The notes under the pieces were generated by a model, which worked only from the letters and a program-made list of their open reading frames with translations, was not told the origin of the DNA and ran no database searches. A stretch of 64,000 nt of DNA from the NCBI RefSeq assembly GCF_021922925.1, contig NZ_CP040786.1, forward strand, positions 2,542,001 to 2,606,000, in the 5' to 3' direction. Below, in pieces: positions 6,899 to 13,683 of the stretch. Positions within the stretch are counted from its first letter, which is position 1; each line of letters begins with the position of its first letter. The stretch comes from Clavibacter phaseoli (GTDB lineage Bacteria; Actinomycetota; Actinomycetes; Actinomycetales; Microbacteriaceae). The position numbers were made by a program, and so were the translations under genes.

Positions 6899-7759
6899 TC
6901 AGCCGGCGGCGGGCGCGGGCGTCGGCGCGTAGGCCGCCGGCACCCGGTCGCGCAGGTGGTGCATCGTGCGCCGGGCGCGGGCGATGTCCGACGACGCGTC
7001 CGCGGTCGTGACGGCCAGGCCGCCCTTCGCCCACGTCTTCGCGACGATCTCGCCGGCGGGATCCACGACCTTCGCCTGCCCCAGGAACCGCAGGCCCCCG
7101 AGCACGCCGGTCTGGTTCGACGACACGAGGTAGAGCTGGTTCTCGGCCGCGCGCGAGCAGTCGTAGAGGTCGAAGAGGTGCGCCTGCCGGTCGTTGCGGA
7201 GCCGGTCGGAGCGGTCGGTGACGCTGGCCGGCCACGCGCTCAGGCACGCGAGGATCTCGGCACCGTCGAGCGCGAGCGTGCGCGCCGACTCCGGGAAGGT
7301 CTTGTCGAAGTCGATCATCATGCCGACGCGCCCCACGGGGGTGTCGAACGCCGCGAACGCGGATCCGGCCCTGTACGCCTCCGACTCCCCGAGCGGCAGG
7401 TGCACCTTGCGGTGCGTGCCGAGGACCCGACCGCCCTGCACGCAGACGGCGCTGTTGTACCGGATCTCCTCGCCGCCCTCGAGCGCGCGCTCCGCGACCC
7501 CGAAGCACACCGTCATGTCGCCGGCCATCTCGGTCACGGCCCGCACCTCCGGGCCGTCCAGCTCCACGGCGGGCGGGAGCGCATCCGGCCCCGGGTGCTC
7601 CATGTCGAGCAGGTAGCCGCCGATGGTCGCGTCCGGGAGCACCAGCAGATCGACGCCGCGCTCGCGGGCCTGGTCGATCATGCCGGGGAGCTTGGCGAGC
7701 GTCCGCTCGACGTCGCGCCCGAAGTGCGCCGCGACCGCCCCCATCGTGATCTCGGCCAT
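6899..7759 (-). CDS. Nitrilase-superfamily paralog with lost catalytic residues
   Basis: A 286-aa carbon-nitrogen hydrolase fold closely similar to the cluster's nitrilase at 9386 (compare GRVGMMIDFDKTFPESART with GRVGMQICYDKAFPEAARS). The catalytic triad Glu-Lys-Cys is broken. The Glu position is Asp43 (VLPDATIGGY), Lys118 is kept (THRKVHLP), and the nucleophilic Cys is Asp150 (MMIDFDK). I read both codons directly as GAC. It is therefore unlikely to hydrolyse nitriles or amides by the normal thioimidate/thioester route and may be a scaffold or regulatory partner of NitC. It lies between nitH (9-bp gap) and the glycosyltransferase. The frame is intact and conservation is high, which argues against a decaying pseudogene. 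Confidence 0.88.
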   Translation of the reverse strand: MAEITMGAVAAHFGRDVERTLAKLPGMIDQARERGVDLLVLPDATIGGYLLDMEHPGPDALPPAVELDGPEVRAVTEMAGDMTVCFGVAERALEGGEEIRYNSAVCVQGGRVLGTHRKVHLPLGESEAYRAGSAFAAFDTPVGRVGMMIDFDKTFPESARTLALDGAEILACLSAWPASVTDRSDRLRNDRQAHLFDLYDCSRAAENQLYLVSSNQTGVLGGLRFLGQAKVVDPAGEIVAKTWAKGGLAVTTADASSDIARARRTMHHLRDRVPAAYAPTPAPAAG

Positions 7760-7765
7760 GGCGAC

Positions 7766-7771
7766 AGGCTA
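7766..7771 (-). promoter_or_regulatory. Possible internal -10 (TAGCCT) before the degenerate nitrilase gene
   Basis: TAGCCT plus 6 bases precedes the ATG at 7759, and its first three bases are the TAG stop of nitH. It may give extra transcription of the last three genes, or be chance. Confidence 0.25.
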
Positions 7772-9061
7772 GCCGGACCAGGCCGCCCCCACCCCGGCGG
7801 GCGTCCGGTCCGCCGCGCCCTCCTCGATCCGGTCCGCGAGGTGCTCGGCGTCGCGCGCGATCGCGGCGAAGCGCCCCGATCCCCACGTGTGCAGCCACGG
7901 CAGGCCGAGGAAGTGCAGGCCGGCCACGGCGCTGGATCCGCGCTGGTGCATCGGGTGCCCGGATCCGTCGAACGCGCCCACCTGCACCCACGAGTAGTCG
8001 GACCGGTAGCCGGCCGCCCACACGATGCTCGTGATCCCGGCCTCGGCCAGGTCGAGCCCGGTCTCCTCGCGCTCCGGCCGCCAGACGGGCACGTACCGCG
8101 GCTCGGTCGGCGCGTCGATGCCGGAGCGCGCGATGTGCCGGTCGATGTCGTCCTTGATCGACTCCATCACCGAGTCGGCGTGGTCGAGCGACGCCTCGAC
8201 GGTGGGCGTGAAGGCGAGCCGCGTGCCCTCCGCGCCGGCGAGGCGCCCGTGCAGGCGCATGCCGTCCCGGGCGAAGGCGCGCAGGTCGATGTCGCGGCCG
8301 CCGCCGCGCCCGGTCATGTAGTGGTTGGTCGACTCGCGCTTGGTGAGGCCGCCGACGTGCGCGGTGACGGGGATGTCGTACACGCCCATGTCCTCGAGCC
8401 AGGCGATGCAGTCGCGGCCGCGGTACCGGCGGGCGCAGCGGGGCGCGGATCCGAGGGCGAGGTGCACCTGGCGGCCCGCGAGGTGGAGGTCCTCGGCGAT
8501 CTGCGCGCCGGACTGGCCGGATCCCACCACGAGCACGGCCCCCTCGGGGAGCGCCTCGGGCGAGCGGTAGTCGGCGGAGTGCACCTGCCGGATGCCGTCG
8601 GGGATCCGCGCGGCCGCCGCCGGGAGCACGGGCCGGTGGTAGCCGCCCGTCGCGATGACGACCTGCTCCGCGACGATCGTGCCCTGGTCGGTGACGACCT
8701 CGAAGCCGCCCGCGGCCGCCTCGCGCAGCCGGGTGACCAGCACGCCCTCGACCACGGGCGCGTCGAAGGAGTCGGCGTAGCCGCGGATCCACGCGAGCAC
8801 CTCGTCGCGCGTCATGAAGCCGTCGGGGTCGTCCCCCGCGTACGGGTACCCGGGGAGCCGGCACTGCCAGTTCGGCGTGACGAGCGTGAAGGCGTCCCAG
8901 CGGCGGTCCGCCCAGTCGTGGCCGACGCGGTCGCGCTCGAGCACCACGTGGTCGACGCCGCGGCGCGTGAGGTGCCAGCTGATCGAGAGCCCGGCCTGGC
9001 CGCCGCCCACCACGGCGACGGGCACGCGCGCGCCGTCGACGACGCGGGTCGCGCGGCTCAC
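7769..9061 (-). CDS. nitH: NitH: MSMEG_0569-type flavin-dependent oxidoreductase
   Basis: A 430-aa two-dinucleotide-binding flavoprotein. The FAD Rossmann motif is VAVVGGGQAGLS (about 14-25), the NADPH-binding motif VLVVGSGQSGAQI (about 165-177), and VVIATGGYHRP is the FMO-like ATG motif. It matches the MSMEG_0569 family, the NitH oxidoreductase of Nit1C clusters, and presumably oxygenates or oxidises a cluster intermediate with NADPH and O2. GTG 9061 is chosen because it overlaps the stop of nitG as GTGA and the Rossmann fold begins just after it; the frame remains open upstream but reads like out-of-frame sequence. No signal peptide is present. Confidence 0.92.
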   Translation of the reverse strand: MSRATRVVDGARVPVAVVGGGQAGLSISWHLTRRGVDHVVLERDRVGHDWADRRWDAFTLVTPNWQCRLPGYPYAGDDPDGFMTRDEVLAWIRGYADSFDAPVVEGVLVTRLREAAAGGFEVVTDQGTIVAEQVVIATGGYHRPVLPAAAARIPDGIRQVHSADYRSPEALPEGAVLVVGSGQSGAQIAEDLHLAGRQVHLALGSAPRCARRYRGRDCIAWLEDMGVYDIPVTAHVGGLTKRESTNHYMTGRGGGRDIDLRAFARDGMRLHGRLAGAEGTRLAFTPTVEASLDHADSVMESIKDDIDRHIARSGIDAPTEPRYVPVWRPEREETGLDLAEAGITSIVWAAGYRSDYSWVQVGAFDGSGHPMHQRGSSAVAGLHFLGLPWLHTWGSGRFAAIARDAEHLADRIEEGAADRTPAGVGAAWSG

Positions 9062-9393
9062 GCGCCGGCCCCCGTCGCGGTCGCGCTCGCGGTCGCGGTC
9101 GCATCGGCCGGCAGCGGCGGCTCCATGCGCAGCACCGCCACGGTCCCGCCGTCGAAGCCCGCGGCCGCCCGGAGGATCTCCTCCTCCTGCTGCATCGCGG
9201 ACGTGCACGCGAATCCGTACCTCGCCCGCACCCGCTCGCTCGCGACGCGCAGCGCCGCGGTGGACCGGCGCACGAAGTCGTCGAGCGGGTACTCGGATCC
9301 GGCGGCGAGGTGGTCGTGCATCACGAGGCTCGGCGAGTAGCAGTCGGCCTCGGATCCGTCGGGCCAGCGCACGCGGAAGGTCATCTCAGGCAC
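9058..9393 (-). CDS. nitG: NitG: MSMEG_0570-type nitrogen starvation response protein
   Basis: A small protein of 111 aa (108 from the second Met) of the MSMEG_0570 family, named for induction under nitrogen starvation in mycobacteria; its biochemical function is unknown. The conserved core is MTFRVRWPDGSEADCYSPS with ARYGFACTSAMQQEEEI further on. The C-terminus is an Ala/Thr-rich tail (PADATATASATATGAGA) encoded by a hexanucleotide tandem repeat. It overlaps nitC by 8 bases and nitH by 4, so the three are translationally coupled. ATG 9393 and ATG 9384 are both possible starts. Confidence 0.9.
   Translation of the reverse strand: MPEMTFRVRWPDGSEADCYSPSLVMHDHLAAGSEYPLDDFVRRSTAALRVASERVRARYGFACTSAMQQEEEILRAAAGFDGGTVAVLRMEPPLPADATATASATATGAGA
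9074..9102. repeat. Hexanucleotide tandem repeat in the 3' end of nitG
   Basis: Nearly five copies of a 6-base unit (GTCGCG, with one CTCGCG) encode the Ala-Thr tail. Such repeats change length by slippage without shifting the frame. Confidence 0.75.
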
Positions 9394-10303
9394 GGGCCAG
9401 CGCCTCTTCCGCGGGGAGGCCGGCGGCGGGGAGGCCGGCGGCGGGGACGCCCTCGCCGGTCCGGTACGCGTCGGGCCGGCGGTCGCGCAGGTGGAACATG
9501 CCGCCGCGCATCGCCCGGAACGTGCCCTCCACGTCGATCTCGGCGATGGCCAGCCCCGCGTCGAGCAGCGTCGTCGCGAGCACGTTGCCGCCGGGATCCA
9601 CGACCTTGGCGTTGCCGACGTAGCGCAGCGAGCCGAACGACCCGGCCTGGTTCGAGGCGATCCAGAACACCTGGTTGTCGAGCGCCCGCGCGGAGTCGAA
9701 GAGGTTGAACCGGTAGGTCCACCGATCCTGCTGCAGGTCCTCGGCGGTCGCCGTGCGCGCGACCGGCCAGGCCGACATGCTCACGATGATCTCGGCGCCG
9801 TCCATCGCCAGCGAGCGGGCCGCCTCGGGGAACGCCTTGTCGTAGCAGATCTGCATCCCGACGCGGCCGACCGGGGTGCCGAACGCCGCAAAGACGTCGC
9901 CCGCGGAGTACGACATGGCCTCGCCGAGCGGCTGGTGCACCTTGCGGTACGAGCCGTGGATGCGGGATCCGTCGAGGCAGACGGCCGCGTTGTACCGCGT
10001 CTCGCCGTCGTCGTCGAGCTCGCAGAAGCCGATGCACACGACCATGTCGCCCGCCATCTCCTGCACGCGCCGGATCTCCGGGCCGTCGAGGCGGATCGCC
10101 GGAGGGAGCGAACGACTCGTGGTCTTGAGGGTGTCGCCGTGGTTGCCGAGCGAGGAGAGGTAGCCGCCGATCGCGGCCTCCGGGAACGCGATGAGCTCCA
10201 CGCCGCTCTCCCGGGCCTCGGCGATCAGGCTCGCGATGAGCGCGTAGTTCTGCTCGAGATCCCGGGTGAAGTTCGCCGAGACGGCGGCGACGGTCGTCGA
10301 CAT
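9386..10303 (-). CDS. nitC: NitC: Nit6803-type nitrilase
   Basis: A 305-aa aliphatic nitrilase of the Nit6803/Nit1C type with an intact triad: Glu42 (FPEAAIGGY), Lys121 (SYRKVHQPLG) and Cys153 (MQICYDKAFPE). It should hydrolyse a nitrile to the carboxylic acid and ammonia; in cyanide-assimilating pseudomonads the homologous cluster is needed for growth on cyanide. It is cytosolic and probably oligomeric. ATG 10303 is preceded by a strong Shine-Dalgarno (AGGAGG). It is the first gene of the leftward operon nitC-nitG-nitH-paralog-glycosyltransferase-ligase. The extreme C-terminus carries a repeated PAAGL unit encoded by a 15-base duplication. Confidence 0.95.
   Translation of the reverse strand: MSTTVAAVSANFTRDLEQNYALIASLIAEARESGVELIAFPEAAIGGYLSSLGNHGDTLKTTSRSLPPAIRLDGPEIRRVQEMAGDMVVCIGFCELDDDGETRYNAAVCLDGSRIHGSYRKVHQPLGEAMSYSAGDVFAAFGTPVGRVGMQICYDKAFPEAARSLAMDGAEIIVSMSAWPVARTATAEDLQQDRWTYRFNLFDSARALDNQVFWIASNQAGSFGSLRYVGNAKVVDPGGNVLATTLLDAGLAIAEIDVEGTFRAMRGGMFHLRDRRPDAYRTGEGVPAAGLPAAGLPAEEALARA
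9411..9447. repeat. 15-base tandem repeat in the 3' end of nitC
   Basis: About 2.5 copies of a 15-base unit (9411-9425, 9426-9440, partial to 9447) add in-frame AAGLP units to the C-terminus of the nitrilase. Confidence 0.8.
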
Positions 10304-10332
10304 CGTGCCTCCTGAGGGGGTCGATCCGGTCG

Positions 10333-10348
10333 GCGCAGGATCCTGCGC
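10333..10348. promoter_or_regulatory. 16-bp perfect palindrome in the nitC leader
   Basis: GCGCAGGATCCTGCGC lies 30 bases upstream of the nitC start. It could be a repressor operator or an 8-bp RNA stem. Its core is GGATCC, which is over-represented throughout the window, so chance is not excluded. Confidence 0.4.
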
Positions 10349-10357
10349 GTGGGGCCC

Positions 10358-10363
10358 AGTCAA
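10358..10363 (-). promoter_or_regulatory. Candidate -35 (TTGACT) of the nitC operon
   Basis: TTGACT on the minus strand, 55 bases before the nitC ATG. No strong -10 is visible, as expected for an activator-dependent promoter. The GTTTC grid lies just upstream. Confidence 0.3.
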
Positions 10364-10374
10364 GGCCACGGTGT

Positions 10375-10412
10375 GTTTCCGCTTGGTTTCGCTCGGAACA
10401 AGATCTCGTTTC
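10375..10412 (-). promoter_or_regulatory. GlnR-box-like repeat array
   Basis: On the minus strand GAAAC occurs at 10412-10408, 10390-10386 and 10379-10375, all on one 11-base grid (22 and 11 apart). GAAAC-N6-GAAAC fits the actinobacterial GlnR arrangement of 5-base sites spaced by 6 bases. The array sits between the divergent nit operons, whose families are named for nitrogen-starvation response, so GlnR control is a reasonable inference. Confidence 0.5.
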
Positions 10413-10580
10413 GCGCGCGCCATCCGTAGGACCCGAATCCACAGACGACCGGGCATTCCCGCTCCGACCGCCGACATGGGGTAGCAGATCGAATTCTCGC
10501 TGTAATCCGCCCGCAACAGCACGACCGAAGACTCGAGCCAGACCCCGACCTCCGCTCCATCGACCGCCAAGGAGAGCACC

Positions 10581-11111
10581 ATGAGCGACGCCGACATCGA
10601 CCAGCAGATCCTCGACAACATCGAGAGGTCGCGCGAGGAGATCGCGCACCCCTCGCTGCCGAAGGGCAGCAGCATCTACGGGTCGACGAAGATCTTCCCC
10701 GACTACACCGCCACCAAGGACGACTACTACTTCCAGCTCGTGCACGGCATCGCGCACGAGTCGTCGGTGAGCTTCGTCGCCGTGCTGCAGGCCACCCGGG
10801 CGCTGCGCAAGGGATTCACGAGCGTCCTGTACTTCTACGGACCCGGATCCCTGAACGCCATCGCCAACCGCGGCTTCCCCACGACGGGCGCCGACGGGTT
10901 CCCCGGCGAGAACAACATCAACAACGCGCTCGAGACGTTCATCGCCGAGGGCGGCACCGTCTTCTGCTGCCGCTTCGGCCTCGCGCTGCACGGCGCGCGC
11001 GAGGAGGACCTCATCGCGGGCGTGATCCCGTGCCACCCGCTCGACGTGCAGGACGCGGTGATCCACTACGCCCGCAAGGGAGCCATCATCAACAGCACGT
11101 ACATGGTCTGA
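10581..11111 (+). CDS. nitB: NitB: MSMEG_0572-type nitrogen starvation response protein
   Basis: A 176-aa protein matching the MSMEG_0572 family (NitB of Nit1C clusters), which is highly conserved but has no known reaction. Notable stretches are YGSTKIFPDYTATKDDYY, LYFYGPGSLNAIANRGFPTT and the Cys pair VFCCRFGLALHG. It has no signal peptide or membrane segment. ATG 10581 follows AAGGAGAG. It heads the rightward operon; nitD starts 11 bases after its stop. A weak -10 (TGTAAT, 10501-10506) would give a leader of about 70 bases. Confidence 0.92.
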   Translation: MSDADIDQQILDNIERSREEIAHPSLPKGSSIYGSTKIFPDYTATKDDYYFQLVHGIAHESSVSFVAVLQATRALRKGFTSVLYFYGPGSLNAIANRGFPTTGADGFPGENNINNALETFIAEGGTVFCCRFGLALHGAREEDLIAGVIPCHPLDVQDAVIHYARKGAIINSTYMV

Positions 11112-11122
11112 CCGGTGCGCCC

Positions 11123-12244
11123 ATGACCATCACGAGAGGGACCGCGACGCCGAGCCGCGCCCGGCAGGCAGACGCGGATGCGGACGCCGCCGCGCTCACC
11201 ACGCGCGTCGACATCGCCATCCGCGGGATCCGCGTCGCCGCGCCCGTTCACCGTGAGGGTGGCGCCGGGCCGAGCGACGACGGGCACGTGATGTTCCGCG
11301 GGCTGCAGTCCGCGGTGCCGGCGAACCCGGACAGCCCCTACCTCGTCGACGACGGCAAGCTGCTGCTCGACGGCGAGGACACGGGCTACGAGGTCGACGC
11401 GGTCGACCGGCCCCGGTTCTACGACCTCGAGACCGCGGACGGCGTCTCCTACGAGAAGATCGCGCGCCTGCACGGCGCCAAGGTGCTGGCCACCACGGTG
11501 GTGCAGACCTGCGTGCGGTACGACGAGTCGGAGCGCTGCCGGTTCTGCTCCATCGAGGAGAGCCTCGCCTCCGGCAGCACCATCGCGGTCAAGACGCCGG
11601 CCATGCTCGCGGAGGTCGCGGAGGCGGCCTGGCGGCTCGACGGCGTCGAGCAGATGGTCATGACCACGGGCACGAGCAACGGTCGCGACCGCGGGGCCAC
11701 CCACCTCGCGCGCTGCGTCCGGGCGATCAAGGAGGCCGTGCCCGACCTCATGATCCAGGTGCAGTGCGAGCCGCCCGCGCAGCTGTCGACCATCACCGAC
11801 CTGTACGAGGCCGGCGCGCGCTCCATCGGGATCCACGTGGAGTCGATGGACGACGACGTGCGCCGCCGCTGGATGCCGGGCAAGTCCCGCGTCTCGATGG
11901 ACGAGTACCGCGCCGCGTGGCGCGAGGCGGTGCGCGTCTTCGGCCGCAACCAGGTCTCCACCTACCTGCTGGTGGGGCTCGGCGAGGATCCGGACGAGAT
12001 GGTCGCCGGGGCCCAGGAGCTCATCGAGATGGGCGTCTACCCCTTCATCGTGCCGTTCCGGCCGCTGCGCGGGACGCTCGCGACGGACGTCGACCACGTC
12101 CCCGCGCCCGAGGGATCCGTGCTCCGCGACGTGACGTTCCGCGTCTCGCGCGCGCTCCAGGCCGCCGGGATGCGCGGCGCCGACCAGAAGGCGGGCTGCG
12201 CGGCCTGCGGCGCCTGCTCCGCCCTGCAGACCGCCGGAGGCTGA
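11123..12244 (+). CDS. nitD: NitD: MSMEG_0568-type radical SAM protein
   Basis: A 373-aa radical SAM enzyme. The [4Fe-4S] cluster motif is not the usual C-x3-C-x2-C but C-x8-C-x2-C (Cys130, Cys139, Cys142; TCVRYDESERCRFC), a spacing I associate with this family. VMTTGTSNGRDRG follows in the SAM-binding region, and IGIHVESMDDDVRRRW and STYLLVGLGEDPDEM are later barrel elements. The C-terminus has a second Cys triad, C359-x2-C362-x2-C365, that could hold an auxiliary cluster. It presumably performs a radical rearrangement or C-C/C-N chemistry on the cluster substrate. ATG 11123 lies 11 bases after nitB. Confidence 0.93.
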   Translation: MTITRGTATPSRARQADADADAAALTTRVDIAIRGIRVAAPVHREGGAGPSDDGHVMFRGLQSAVPANPDSPYLVDDGKLLLDGEDTGYEVDAVDRPRFYDLETADGVSYEKIARLHGAKVLATTVVQTCVRYDESERCRFCSIEESLASGSTIAVKTPAMLAEVAEAAWRLDGVEQMVMTTGTSNGRDRGATHLARCVRAIKEAVPDLMIQVQCEPPAQLSTITDLYEAGARSIGIHVESMDDDVRRRWMPGKSRVSMDEYRAAWREAVRVFGRNQVSTYLLVGLGEDPDEMVAGAQELIEMGVYPFIVPFRPLRGTLATDVDHVPAPEGSVLRDVTFRVSRALQAAGMRGADQKAGCAACGACSALQTAGG

Positions 12245-12247
12245 TCC

Positions 12248-13666
12248 GTGCTCCTCGACGTCCCCGCCCTCATGGGCCCGCCGGTCGTCCGGTCGGCGCC
12301 GGCGTTCCTCGTGTCCGAGGCCGAGGGGCGCGACCTCGACGCGTACCGGCGCCTCCGGCACGACGCGTTCGTCGAGGAGCAGGGGATCTTCGCGGGCACC
12401 GACCTCGACGCGCTCGACGAGGACCCGCGCACGGTCGTGCTGGTGGCGCGCACCGCGGGCGAGGTCGTCGGCGGCGTGCGGCTCGCGCCCGTCGGCGCGC
12501 GGGACATCGGCTGGTGGACGGGGTCGCGGCTGGTCGTGGCGCCGGGCGCGCGCGAGATCCGCGGCGTCGGCTCGGCGCTCGTGCGGGCCGCCGCGGTGCA
12601 CGCGGAGCAGGCCGGCGTGCTGCGCTTCGACGCGACCGTGCAGGCGCGCAGCGCGGTGCTCTTCCGGCGGCTGGGCTGGATCCCCACCGGCACCGCGGTC
12701 GTCGGCGGCGTCGAGCACGTGACCATGCGCTGGCCCATCGGCCGGATCCAGCGGCTCGTCGACCAGACCAAGACGCACCTCGCCGCGGTGCTCGAGCCCG
12801 GTGCGCCCGGCGACCCCGACGCCCTCGGCGCCGCGCTCGGCGGGCCCGGCTGGGTGGGCGACGACGGCGCCCCCGTGCCCGGCACCGACGTGATCGCCGC
12901 CTGCGACGCGATCCTCCCCTCCATGGTGGAGCGGGATCCGGAGTGGGCCGGCTGGTGCGGCGTGCTCGTCAACGTCAACGACCTCAGCGCGATGGGCGCG
13001 ACCCCCGTGGGCCTCCTCGACTCCGTGGCGGGACGCGACGCCGCGTCCGTCCGCCGCGTGATGGCCGGCGTCCGCCGCGGCGCCGCGGCCTGGGGCGTCC
13101 CGATCCTCGGCGGGCACACGCAGCTCGGCGTGCCCGCCGCCCTCAGCGTCACCGCCCTCGGCAGGACCGCCGATCCGGTCCCCGGGGGCGGTGGCTCCGC
13201 CGGCCAGGCCCTGAGCCTCACGGTCGACGTGTCCGGATCCTGGCGGTCCGGCCACCGCGGAGCGCAGTGGAACTCGACCGAGGGGCGCTCCCCCGCGGAG
13301 CTCCGCGACCTCGCCGCGACCGTCGCGCGCGCCCGCCCGGCCGCCGCGAAGGACGTGAGCATGGCCGGGATCGTCGGCACCGCCGGCATGCTCGCGGAGG
13401 CCAGCGGCACGGGCGCGGTGGTCGACGTCGCGGACGTGCCCGTACCCGGATCCGCCGACGTCGCGATGGGCGACTGGCTCACCTGCTTCCCCGGCTTCGG
13501 GATGCTGACCGCGGACGCCCCGGGCGCCTCGCGCATGGCGTCGCCGCACGCGACGACCGCGCGCATCGGCTGGCTGACCGCCGAGCCCGGGGTGGGCCTC
13601 CGCTGGCCGGACGGCGTCGTGACGCCCGCGGTCGCCGCGGGCGTCACGGGCCTCGGCGCGGCCTGA
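12248..13666 (+). CDS. NitE-NitF fusion: GNAT domain plus AIRS/ThiL-like domain
   Basis: A 472-aa two-domain protein. Residues about 20-160 form a GNAT-like domain (YRRLRHDAFVEEQGIF, VVAPGAREIRGVGSALV, FRRLGWIPTG), matching the MSMEG_0567 N-terminal family. Residues about 170-465 form an AIR-synthase (PurM/ThiL/SelD-like) ATP-binding domain (VNVNDLSAMGATPVG, PILGGHTQLG), matching the sll0787 family. In Pseudomonas Nit1C clusters these are two separate proteins, NitE and NitF; here they are one chain. The likely role is ATP-dependent activation plus acyl transfer on a shared intermediate. GTG 12248 starts 3 bases after nitD ends; ATG 12272 is an alternative. Confidence 0.9.
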   Translation: MLLDVPALMGPPVVRSAPAFLVSEAEGRDLDAYRRLRHDAFVEEQGIFAGTDLDALDEDPRTVVLVARTAGEVVGGVRLAPVGARDIGWWTGSRLVVAPGAREIRGVGSALVRAAAVHAEQAGVLRFDATVQARSAVLFRRLGWIPTGTAVVGGVEHVTMRWPIGRIQRLVDQTKTHLAAVLEPGAPGDPDALGAALGGPGWVGDDGAPVPGTDVIAACDAILPSMVERDPEWAGWCGVLVNVNDLSAMGATPVGLLDSVAGRDAASVRRVMAGVRRGAAAWGVPILGGHTQLGVPAALSVTALGRTADPVPGGGGSAGQALSLTVDVSGSWRSGHRGAQWNSTEGRSPAELRDLAATVARARPAAAKDVSMAGIVGTAGMLAEASGTGAVVDVADVPVPGSADVAMGDWLTCFPGFGMLTADAPGASRMASPHATTARIGWLTAEPGVGLRWPDGVVTPAVAAGVTGLGAA

Positions 13667-13683
13667 ACCGGGGGCGGCGGGCG

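Noticed and set aside
6899..7759. Calling the degenerate nitrilase a pseudogene
   Set aside because: The frame is full length, composition is normal and the fold-defining sequence is conserved; only catalytic positions differ, so it is annotated as an intact gene with altered active site.
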